Shown here: piece by piece, positions 23,221 through 28,866 of the stretch
How positions within the stretch are numbered: position 1 is the stretch's first letter
Layout: each line of letters opens with the position of its first letter
Origin: an uncultured Sphingomonas sp.
GTDB lineage: Bacteria; Pseudomonadota; Alphaproteobacteria; Sphingomonadales; Sphingomonadaceae
Reading direction: 5' to 3'
Length of the DNA stretch: 28,866 bases
Assembly (NCBI RefSeq): GCF_934560975.1
Contig: NZ_CAKTFO010000028.1
Location: 1 to 28,866, forward strand
The notes under the pieces: model-generated
Told to the model about the DNA's origin: nothing
Seen by the model: only the letters and a program-made list of their open reading frames with translations
The model's database searches: none
Translations under genes and position numbers: made by a program

Positions 23221-23799
23221 GTGCCCATCTTCGCCAATCCGCTGGAAGCCGTCGCCACCGCGCTCGGCGTCGCCAACATCGTGCTGCTGGTCCGCCGCAG
23301 CATCTGGAACTATCCGTTCGGGCTGGCGATGGTGGCGCTGTATGCCCGCATCTTCTTCGACGCGCGGCTGTATAGCGACGCGATCCTGCAGCTCTTCTTC
23401 TTCGCGATCCAGCTCTACGGCTGGTGGTCGTGGTGGCGCGCGGGCGGGGTGCGACATGCCGTCGCCGTGGAGCGGCTGACCAATCCGGCGCGCGTGGCGT
23501 GGGTGGTGATGATCGCGGCGGTGGCGGCCCTGTGGGGCAGCATCATGCGAGCCTATACCGATGCCGCCTTTCCGTGGTGGGACGCCGCCATCGCCGTGGC
23601 GAGCATCGCGGCGCAGGTGCTGCTGGCGCGGCGTCGCATCGAGAATTGGGTGCTGTGGATCCTGATCGATGTTGCCGCGATCGGGCTGTATTTCGCCAAG
23701 GCGCTGTACCTGACGGCGGGGCTGTATGGGCTGTTCCTGCTGCTGTCGATTACCGGGCTGCGGCAATGGAATGCCGCAAGGGGGAGGGAATCGGCGTGA
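23221..23799 (+). CDS. pnuC: PnuC-type nicotinamide riboside transporter
   Basis: Inner-membrane carrier that brings nicotinamide riboside into the cell for NAD salvage. About 192 residues with six to seven hydrophobic segments; the family pattern is clear in RRSIWNYPFGLAMVALYARI, FDARLYSDAILQLFFFAIQL, YGWWSWW and ENWVLWILIDVAAIGLYFAK. A GTG at 23221 gives MPIFANPLEAVATALGVANI, the usual beginning; an ATG at 23140 would add 27 non-family residues. Neither start has a good ribosome binding site. The stop overlaps the nadR start, coupling transport to phosphorylation. No riboswitch recognised upstream. Confidence 0.9.
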   Translation: MPIFANPLEAVATALGVANIVLLVRRSIWNYPFGLAMVALYARIFFDARLYSDAILQLFFFAIQLYGWWSWWRAGGVRHAVAVERLTNPARVAWVVMIAAVAALWGSIMRAYTDAAFPWWDAAIAVASIAAQVLLARRRIENWVLWILIDVAAIGLYFAKALYLTAGLYGLFLLLSITGLRQWNAARGRESA

Positions 23800-24761
23800 C
23801 GAATGGGATGGTGATCGGGCGCTTTCTGCCACTCCACCTGGGACATGAGGCGCTGATCCGGACCGCGCAGGCGCTGGTCGATCAGCTGACGGTGGTGGTG
23901 TGCGCCACGCCCGGCGTGTGGCCCGACGGCGTCGCGCGCGTCCGCTGGCTGTTGGAGATGTTTCCCGCCGCCCGCGTGGTCGCGATCGAGGCGCCCCCGG
24001 CGGAGGATGTGCAGCGCGATGCCGACCTGTGCGCCTGGCTGATCGAACGGTTGCGTACGGTGCAGCACGGGCCGGTCGACTGCCTGTTCGCGGCCAATCC
24101 CGTGCAGCAGGAGATTGCCGAGCGGATCGGCGCGCGGTTCGTGCTGATCGATCCGGAGCAGACGGCGGTGCCGGTGCAGTCCGATGTCATCCGCGAACGT
24201 CCGCACGACTATTGGCAATATCTGCCGCCGGCGGTGCGGCCGACCTATGCGCGCACCATCTGCCTCCACGGGCCCGAAAGCACAGGCAAGAGCACGCTCG
24301 CCGCGCAACTGGCGGCGCATTTTGAGACGTTGTTCGTGCCGGAATATGGCCGCACCTATTGCGAGCAGTTCGGGCGCGACACGGACATGGCCGATCTGGT
24401 GACGATCGGGCGGACCCATGCCGCCTTGACCCGGGCGATGCTGCGCCAGTGCAACGTCCGCCTGATCCTGGACACCGATCCGGTGATGACGGCGGTGTGG
24501 GCCGACATGGCGCTGCAACAGCGCGATCCGTGGTTCGACCGCTTCGTCGACACGGCCGACCTCTACCTGCTGCTCGACATCGACATGCCGTTCGTGGATG
24601 ACGGGCTGCGGATCTACGGCCAGGAAGATGAGCGTCGCCGATTCTTCGACCTGTCGCGGCGGGAGCTGGAGCGGCGCGGGCTACTTTATCGGGTGATCGA
24701 CGGCCCGGTGGAGGAGCGGTTCGGCCGGGCGCTGGCGGCAATCGCTTATGCGGGCCTGTGA
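23796..24761 (+). CDS. nadR: NadR-type NMN adenylyltransferase / ribosylnicotinamide kinase
   Basis: Bifunctional salvage enzyme: the kinase makes NMN from nicotinamide riboside, the adenylyltransferase turns NMN into NAD. 321 residues. N-terminal nucleotidyltransferase motif GRFLPLHLGHEALIRTAQAL (8-27) and, near 126-140, QSDVIRERPHDYW followed by the PPAVRP linker. The kinase Walker A is GPESTGKST (159-167), then VPEYGRTYCEQFG and LDTDPVMTAVWADM. The DNA-binding helix-turn-helix of enterobacterial NadR is absent, so it is not a repressor. GTG at 23796 overlaps the pnuC stop (GTGA) and has GGAGG eight bases upstream; an ATG at 23808 is less likely. Confidence 0.93.
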   Translation: MTNGMVIGRFLPLHLGHEALIRTAQALVDQLTVVVCATPGVWPDGVARVRWLLEMFPAARVVAIEAPPAEDVQRDADLCAWLIERLRTVQHGPVDCLFAANPVQQEIAERIGARFVLIDPEQTAVPVQSDVIRERPHDYWQYLPPAVRPTYARTICLHGPESTGKSTLAAQLAAHFETLFVPEYGRTYCEQFGRDTDMADLVTIGRTHAALTRAMLRQCNVRLILDTDPVMTAVWADMALQQRDPWFDRFVDTADLYLLLDIDMPFVDDGLRIYGQEDERRRFFDLSRRELERRGLLYRVIDGPVEERFGRALAAIAYAGL

Positions 24762-24821
24762 CACTCCACAGATCTTTCCCTATCTATCCACAGCTTTGTC
24801 ACCAACATGGCCGGGCGATGC

Positions 24822-24852
24822 TTGCGTCGGGGAGGATCGACGTTAGCGTCGA
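24822..24852 (+). promoter_or_regulatory. Candidate ybjN promoter with overlapping palindrome
   Basis: TTGCGT (24822-24827), 16-bp spacer, TAGCGT (24844-24849). A perfect inverted repeat TCGACG-TTAG-CGTCGA (24837-24852) covers the proposed -10, a typical place for a repressor operator. Just upstream, CTATCCACA (24784-24792) is one base from a DnaA box. All are predictions. Confidence 0.3.
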
Positions 24853-24875
24853 AGGCCAGATACAAGGAGCGCGTG

Positions 24876-25385
24876 ATGATCGCCGACGAATATGAGGGCG
24901 AACAGGACGACGAAGCCCCGATCGATACTCTGGAAAGCTATTTCGACGCGCGCGGCTGGACCCACGAACGCCTGGGCGACGAGGAGATCATCGCCACCGC
25001 ACTGGGCAGCTGGACCCAGTATGAGCTGCGCGGCGTCTGGCGCGAGGCCGACCGGGTGCTGCAATTCCTGGCCCTGCCGGACATCCGGGTGGCGGCCGAC
25101 AAGAGGGCGGAGGTCTACGAGACGATCGGCCTTGTGAACGAGCAATTGTGGATCGGCCATTTCGAGCTGTGGTCGTCCAACGGCATCCTGCTGTTCCGCC
25201 ACGCCGCCTTGCTCGACGGGGCGGGCGAAACGCCGCTGACCAGCGCGCAGGCGGGTACGCTGATCGAAGCGGCCGTGGACGAGTGCGAGCGTTTCTATCC
25301 GGTGTTCCAGTTCGTGTTGTGGGGCGGCAAGTCGCCGAGCGAGGCGATCGCCGCCGCGATGATCGAGACGCACGGCGAGGCATGA
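24876..25385 (+). CDS. YbjN domain-containing protein
   Basis: 169 residues, cytoplasmic and acidic. The family (PF10722) has a fold related to type III secretion chaperones; its role is poorly known, with reports of links to stress and motility in E. coli. Visible family features: DTLESYFDARGWTHERLGD, then a beta sheet (SWTQYELRGVWREADRVLQF), IGLVNEQLWIGHFELWSSNG and the helix LIEAAVDECERFYPVFQFVL. ATG at 24876 has AAGGAG six bases upstream; GTG at 24873 is too close to the site. The stop overlaps the proC start by four bases. Confidence 0.87.
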   Translation: MIADEYEGEQDDEAPIDTLESYFDARGWTHERLGDEEIIATALGSWTQYELRGVWREADRVLQFLALPDIRVAADKRAEVYETIGLVNEQLWIGHFELWSSNGILLFRHAALLDGAGETPLTSAQAGTLIEAAVDECERFYPVFQFVLWGGKSPSEAIAAAMIETHGEA

Positions 25386-26194
25386 GCGACTTTCCCATTA
25401 CCGGACCGATCTGGTTCGTCGGCTGCGGCAACATGGGCGGCGCGATCCTGCGCCGCTGGCTGGAAGCAGGCCTCGATCCGGCGCAGGTCACCGTGATCCG
25501 CAAGTCGGGGGAGCCATTTGCGGACGGCGTGACGGTGCTGGCCGTGCCGCCGGCCGATGGTGCGATCCCGGCGATGGTGGTGCTGGGCGTCAAGCCGCAG
25601 ATGATCGATCAGATCGCGCCGTCGCTCGCGCCGACTTTGGGCAGCGAGACGACGTTGGTGTCGATCCTGGCGGGCGTCGAGCTGGCGGCGTTGCGCCAGC
25701 GATTCGCCGCGCCCGGGCTGATCGTCCGCGCCATGCCGAACACGCCGGTGGCGATCGGCCAGGGGGCGACCGGGCTCGTCGCCGACCAGGCCGATGCGGC
25801 CGCGCGGGCGCCGGTTTCCGCCTCCTTCGCGCTGCTCGGGCTGACCGAATGGGTGGATGAGCCGCTGATGGATGCGGTCAGCGCGTTGAGCGGATCGGGC
25901 CCGGCCTTTCTGTTCCGCTTCGTCGATGCATTGGCCCATGCCGGTGCCGATATGGGGCTGCCGGCCGACCAGGCGGCGCGCCTGGCGCTGGCGACCGTCG
26001 CCGGGGCAGGGGCGTTGGCGGCCAGCTCCGCCGAAACGCCGCATCAGCTGGCGGAGCGGGTCGCCAGCCCCGGAGGCAGCACCCGGCGCGGGCTGGACGT
26101 GCTGGATGAGCCCGAGGGCCTGAAGCCGCTGGTGCGCAACACGCTTACCGCCGCCCTGCTGCGCAACCGTGAGATGGCGGCGGCGGCCCGCTGA
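25382..26194 (+). CDS. proC: Pyrroline-5-carboxylate reductase
   Basis: Last step of proline synthesis, NAD(P)H-dependent. 270 residues: Rossmann start ITGPIWFVGCGNMGGAILRR, GVKPQMIDQIAPSL, RAMPNTPVAIGQGATGL, and the C-terminal dimer domain with ALSGSGPAFLFRFVDAL and the ProC signature ASPGGSTRRGLDVL. The ATG at 25382 overlaps the ybjN stop (ATGA), so the pair is probably translated together; the YbjN-ProC linkage is known from other alphaproteobacteria to my recollection. Confidence 0.95.
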   Translation: MSDFPITGPIWFVGCGNMGGAILRRWLEAGLDPAQVTVIRKSGEPFADGVTVLAVPPADGAIPAMVVLGVKPQMIDQIAPSLAPTLGSETTLVSILAGVELAALRQRFAAPGLIVRAMPNTPVAIGQGATGLVADQADAAARAPVSASFALLGLTEWVDEPLMDAVSALSGSGPAFLFRFVDALAHAGADMGLPADQAARLALATVAGAGALAASSAETPHQLAERVASPGGSTRRGLDVLDEPEGLKPLVRNTLTAALLRNREMAAAAR

Positions 26195-26252
26195 TCCGCA
26201 TAAGCGGCACGTCCGCCTGCCCGCACGCACGCCTGCATATCGCCGCCGATCC

Positions 26253-26280
26253 TTGAACCTGCCTCTTTGAAGCTTATACT
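26253..26280 (+). promoter_or_regulatory. Strong-looking sigma-70 promoter of urcA
   Basis: TTGAAC, a 16-bp spacer and TATACT, the best consensus promoter found in the window. Transcription should start close to 26287, about 92 nt before the urcA ATG. Confidence 0.55.
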
Positions 26281-26287
26281 TGGCGTA

Positions 26288-26312
26288 CCGCCCGGCTGAC
26301 AATGCCGGGCGG
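26288..26312 (+). repeat. Stable hairpin at the predicted 5' end of urcA mRNA
   Basis: CCGCCCGGC (26288-26296), loop TGACAAT, GCCGGGCGG (26304-26312): nine perfect GC-rich pairs beginning at the predicted transcription start. No T run follows, so it is not an obvious attenuator; 5'-terminal stems of this kind protect mRNAs from decay. Confidence 0.6.
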
Positions 26313-26378
26313 GTTCGCGCGATGCCCATGCCCTTGGAGGTACCAAAAAGAGGGGTGTCGAGTAGAGGAGAGAATGCC

Positions 26379-26741
26379 ATGATCGATCACTTTGCGTCCA
26401 TCCGGCGCGGACGAGGCTTGGCGCTGGCGGCCATGCTTCCGGTCCTGCTGCTGGCGGCCGTCCCGGCGGCGGCATCCAAAAGCACCGACCCGACCGGCAC
26501 CATCACCACCGATGTCCGCGTGAGCGGCCTCGATCGCACGCCCGAAACCGCTGCCGAGGTGGGCCGCGTCCAGCGGCGGCTCGCCAATGCCGCGTTGGAA
26601 GCCTGCGGCGCGTCGACGTTCAGCCTGACCGACGTCAAGCGCGCCGTCGCCGGCTCGACCTGCTGGCGGCAGGCTTATGCCGAGGCTGCCGGGCGGGTCC
26701 GCTGGCCCGACGGCAGGCGCGACTCGGTGGTCGCCCCCTGA
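26379..26741 (+). CDS. UrcA family protein, secreted
   Basis: 120 residues. UrcA proteins are small, exported, alphaproteobacterial and of unknown function. A signal peptide is clear: RRGRGLALAAMLPVLLLAAV with cleavage near AAAS-K. The mature part shows the family pattern: a beta-prone VRVSGLDRTPETAAEVGRVQ, an amphipathic helix RRLANAALEACGAS with Cys76, and Cys95 in STCWRQAYAEA; the two cysteines probably form a disulfide. ATG at 26379 has AGAGGAG with GGAG eight bases upstream; an in-frame ATG at 26322 would place extra charged residues before the signal peptide. Confidence 0.85.
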   Translation: MIDHFASIRRGRGLALAAMLPVLLLAAVPAAASKSTDPTGTITTDVRVSGLDRTPETAAEVGRVQRRLANAALEACGASTFSLTDVKRAVAGSTCWRQAYAEAAGRVRWPDGRRDSVVAP

Positions 26742-26802
26742 CCCGGCGGGCAGGTGGAAATCAGTGCTCCGGCCTTCGCCGCAGCACAACAATGCGCCGG
26801 CC

Positions 26803-27981
26803 TTATCGCGGGCGGTTGATCGGCCGGTTGCCCGCCGCACGGTTGCGGATGATGCGCAGATAGCCGTCCACCAGCGCCCCGTTGACCGCGTCCCACGAAT
26901 AACGCTCGCTGACCTGACGACCCGCTTCGCCCGCGGCGGCGCGGGCCGATGCGTCCTGGCAGTAGAAGCGGAGCGCCTGGGCGAAGGCTTCGTTCGCGCC
27001 GGGACGGATCAGGCGGCCGGTTATGTTATCCTCGACCAGGCTGAGGCTGCCGGTGGCGCGTGCCGCGATTACGGGCAATCCGCACGCCATCGCCTCCAGC
27101 GTCACGTTGCCGAACGTCTCGGTCACGCTTGGATTGAGCAGCATGTCGGACGAGGCGATCGCGCGCGCCAGATCCTCGCCACGCTGGAAGCCGGTGAAGA
27201 CCGCGCCGTCCGGCAGGCGATTCTCGAACCAGGGGCGGGCGGGGCCCTCGCCGATGATCAGCATCCGTGCCTTGGTCCCGCGTCGGTGGAGCATGTCCAT
27301 CGTCTCGGCAAAGACGTCGAGGCCCTTTTCCATCACGATCCGGCCGATGAAGGCGACCACCGCTTCGTCGTCGCCGATGCCGAGCGAACGCCGCCACTCC
27401 ATGTCGCGGCGGGCGGGATTGAAGATGTCGGTATCCACCCCGCGCGACCAGATGCCGACATCATAGCTCATCCGCTGTTCGCGCAGCACCTGCGCCATCG
27501 ATTCGGACGGCGCGAAGATGGCGTCGCAGCGGCGATAGAAGCGGCGCAGCCCGGCCTCCACCACCGGCTCCAGGAAAGCGAAGCCGTAATAACGCGGGTA
27601 GGTTTCGAAGCGGGTGTGCACGGACGCGACCACCGGCTTGTTCCATTTGTGCGCCAGCGTCACGGCGCGGTGCCCGAGGAATTCAGGAATGGAGACATGG
27701 AAGATGTTCGCCCCGAATTCCTTCAGGTCGCGCTGCACCTTGCCGGGGATGCCCAGCGGCATGCGATATTCGGTGCGCCCCGGGATGGGGATGGCCGGCA
27801 CGCCCACGACCTTGCCGATGCCGGGGAAAGCGGGGGTCTTGCTCTTGGGGCTGTAGATCCGGACCTTGGCGCCTTGGCGCTGCAGATAGCCGCTCAGGCG
27901 GTTCAGCGCCTGATTGGCGCCGTCGCGAACGTAATTATAATTGCCGGAAAACAGGGCTACGCGAAGGTCTGAAACATCCAT
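26803..27981 (-). CDS. GT4-family glycosyltransferase
   Basis: 392-residue GT-B fold enzyme that probably transfers a sugar from a nucleotide-sugar donor to a lipid or glycan. The N-terminal acceptor domain has NYNYVRDGANQALNRLSGYL, NIFHVSIPEFLGH and SVHTRFETYPRYY. The C-terminal donor domain has FIGRIVMEKGLDVFAE, LIIGEGPARPW, VFTGF and the E-x7-E motif (Glu288 and Glu296 in ETFGNVTLEAMACGLPVIAA). It resembles the MgtA/SqdX branch of GT4 (glycolipid mannosyl- or sulfoquinovosyl-transferases); substrate cannot be told. ATG at 27981. It follows the CHAP gene by 41 bp on the same strand. Confidence 0.9.
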   Translation of the reverse strand: MDVSDLRVALFSGNYNYVRDGANQALNRLSGYLQRQGAKVRIYSPKSKTPAFPGIGKVVGVPAIPIPGRTEYRMPLGIPGKVQRDLKEFGANIFHVSIPEFLGHRAVTLAHKWNKPVVASVHTRFETYPRYYGFAFLEPVVEAGLRRFYRRCDAIFAPSESMAQVLREQRMSYDVGIWSRGVDTDIFNPARRDMEWRRSLGIGDDEAVVAFIGRIVMEKGLDVFAETMDMLHRRGTKARMLIIGEGPARPWFENRLPDGAVFTGFQRGEDLARAIASSDMLLNPSVTETFGNVTLEAMACGLPVIAARATGSLSLVEDNITGRLIRPGANEAFAQALRFYCQDASARAAAGEAGRQVSERYSWDAVNGALVDGYLRIIRNRAAGNRPINRPR

Positions 27982-28022
27982 CCGCCGCCGTTACCGATAT
28001 GGCTGGAAAAAGGCTACGTCTC

Positions 28023-28553
28023 TCAGCCCTCGGCCGCGTCGTCCTTCAGCATCTTGCCGGCGACCGCCTGGGCATCCTTGGCGACGGCCTGCGCCCCGCC
28101 ATAGATGAAGCCATAGGTCGGATAGGCCTTGGTGCCGATGTCGCGGATCGGCCCGTACCACACTTTGACCGAGCTCCAGTCACCGTTGGCGGAGGCGTCG
28201 ACTACCTTGACGTCACGCTCGACCCCGCCGCGCGCGCTCCAATTGGCATGCGTGACCTCGACGATGCGCTCGGAAATGACCTTGGTGACAGTCGCCACAT
28301 GGCCCGAGCGCATGGAGTTGATCGCCTTGAACACCAGTACCGAACCCGGCTTCGGTGCGTGGCCCTGGCCATATTTGCCCATGGACTGGTTCCACCACGA
28401 TGCCGCCGCCCCGAACAGCTGGATGCCCGAAAAGACGCGAGCAAACGGGGCGCACTGCCAGAAGGTCGCCTGTGCATTCGCGGCCTGCGGCATGGTGAGC
28501 GCCGCCACGAAAAGCATGGAACAAAATGCCGCCTTGAAACGCTTCAACATCAT
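28023..28553 (-). CDS. Exported CHAP-domain amidase/endopeptidase
   Basis: 176 residues with signal peptide MMLKRFKAAFCSMLFVAALT ending ANA-Q (about residue 27). The CHAP domain carries the nucleophile Cys34 in WQCAPFARVFSG, the catalytic His85 in RSGHVATVTKVI, and a later polar residue in VTHANWSARGG. Such enzymes cut amide bonds in peptidoglycan. It ends with a helical tail AVAKDAQAVAGKML. The start is the first of two adjacent ATGs (28553) with a GGGGGA stretch upstream; the longer open frame to 28817 runs antisense through tRNA-Trp and is rejected. The 237 bp to the tRNA hold no other gene. Confidence 0.87.
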   Translation of the reverse strand: MMLKRFKAAFCSMLFVAALTMPQAANAQATFWQCAPFARVFSGIQLFGAAASWWNQSMGKYGQGHAPKPGSVLVFKAINSMRSGHVATVTKVISERIVEVTHANWSARGGVERDVKVVDASANGDWSSVKVWYGPIRDIGTKAYPTYGFIYGGAQAVAKDAQAVAGKMLKDDAAEG

Positions 28554-28743
28554 CGGCTGATCCCCCGATCCCGCTAATGCAGTATCGGTGGCCGATCGCG
28601 CTTCGTCGCGAAAGTCTCCTGCGACGAGGTGTGACATGCCCGCGTTCGCTCGCGCAGCATGGCGCTGGACCGCTCCATTCACCGCTGCGGGACATCGTTT
28701 CGTCAGGTTAACGTCCTTTAATCTATCGAATCGCCGGGGTGGC

Positions 28744-28772
28744 TTGCGTCGGCACGGCCACGCCGCTATGTC
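28744..28772 (+). promoter_or_regulatory. tRNA-Trp promoter
   Basis: TTGCGT (28744-28749), 17-bp spacer, TATGTC (28767-28772), with the expected start about 12-14 nt before the mature tRNA. Good spacing and position; sequence-based prediction. Confidence 0.5.
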
Positions 28773-28790
28773 GCCCCTCGCTCCCGGCGG

Positions 28791-28866
28791 AGGAGTGTAG
28801 CTCAGTTGGTAGAGCATCGGTCTCCAAAACCGAGGGCCGTGGGTTCGAGTCCCTCCACTCCTGCCA
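28791..28866 (+). tRNA. tRNA-Trp (anticodon CCA)
   Basis: A 76-nt cloverleaf ending at the window edge: acceptor AGGAGTG/CACTCCT, D arm GCTCAGTTGGTAGAGC, anticodon stem TCGGT/ACCGA closing the loop CTCCAAA with anticodon CCA, T arm GTGGG-TTCGAGT-CCCTC, discriminator G and encoded CCA. In many proteobacteria secE and nusG follow; they would be outside this window. Confidence 0.97.

Noticed and set aside
24771..24793. Replication origin suggested by TATCCACAG and CTCCACAG
   Set aside because: Only one near-perfect DnaA box, no AT-rich unwinding region and no origin-linked genes.
28708..28721. TTAA-N6-TTAA, possible CtrA site
   Set aside because: Spacing is 6, not 7; the bases are more likely part of ordinary AT-rich promoter sequence between the CHAP gene and tRNA-Trp.

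Overview
The window is a high-GC chromosomal segment of an alphaproteobacterium, most likely a sphingomonad (Sphingomonas or a close relative). The evidence is the strong G/C bias at third codon positions, an UrcA-family secreted protein, a TIGR02281-like clan AA aspartic protease, S6 and L9 ribosomal proteins with charged C-terminal tails, and a tRNA-Trp of the type that often precedes secE/nusG. Nearly all of it is core housekeeping DNA. I see no phage, insertion sequence, CRISPR array or toxin-antitoxin module.

Layout. 1-4921: nadE (cut by the left edge), miaB, alr, and a cobB sirtuin gene interrupted by one in-frame TGA. 4986-6507: dapB, nth and tRNA-Arg(CCG). 6612-8961: a less conserved stretch with two very small genes, a Ser/Gly/Lys-rich secreted protein, a membrane-anchored retropepsin-like protease, and the remains of a small secreted-protein gene whose frame is broken at two C runs. 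8988-10230: the rpsF-rpsR-rplI operon on the minus strand. 10447-11793: a soluble globin-coupled-sensor-like chemoreceptor. 11884-16411: fabD, fabG, acpP, fabF and mltG, with a Shine-Dalgarno hairpin in front of fabD and an intrinsic terminator between acpP and fabF. 16561-23066 (minus strand): tRNA-Pro(CGG), rimO, an L,D-transpeptidase, a leucyl aminopeptidase, a MarR-type regulator, an NlpC/P60 hydrolase and argC. 23221-26741: pnuC-nadR, ybjN-proC and urcA. 26803-28553 (minus): a GT4 glycosyltransferase and a CHAP-domain protein. 28791-28866: tRNA-Trp(CCA), ending exactly at the right edge.

How the genes fit together. Four genes deal with NAD: nadE makes it, pnuC and nadR salvage it from nicotinamide riboside, and cobB (apparently broken) would consume it. 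Six bear on peptidoglycan or its precursors: alr, dapB, mltG, the NlpC/P60 protein, the L,D-transpeptidase and the CHAP protein. The fab cluster supplies fatty acids. miaB and rimO are paralogous radical-SAM methylthiotransferases acting on tRNA and on ribosomal protein S12.

The points most worth checking are the cobB nonsense codon, the double frameshift and G10/C10 tract at 8407-8818, the hairpin that buries the fabD ribosome binding site, the missing canonical start of the NlpC/P60 gene, and the stable hairpin predicted at the 5' end of the urcA mRNA. I did not find a convincing new multi-gene system.
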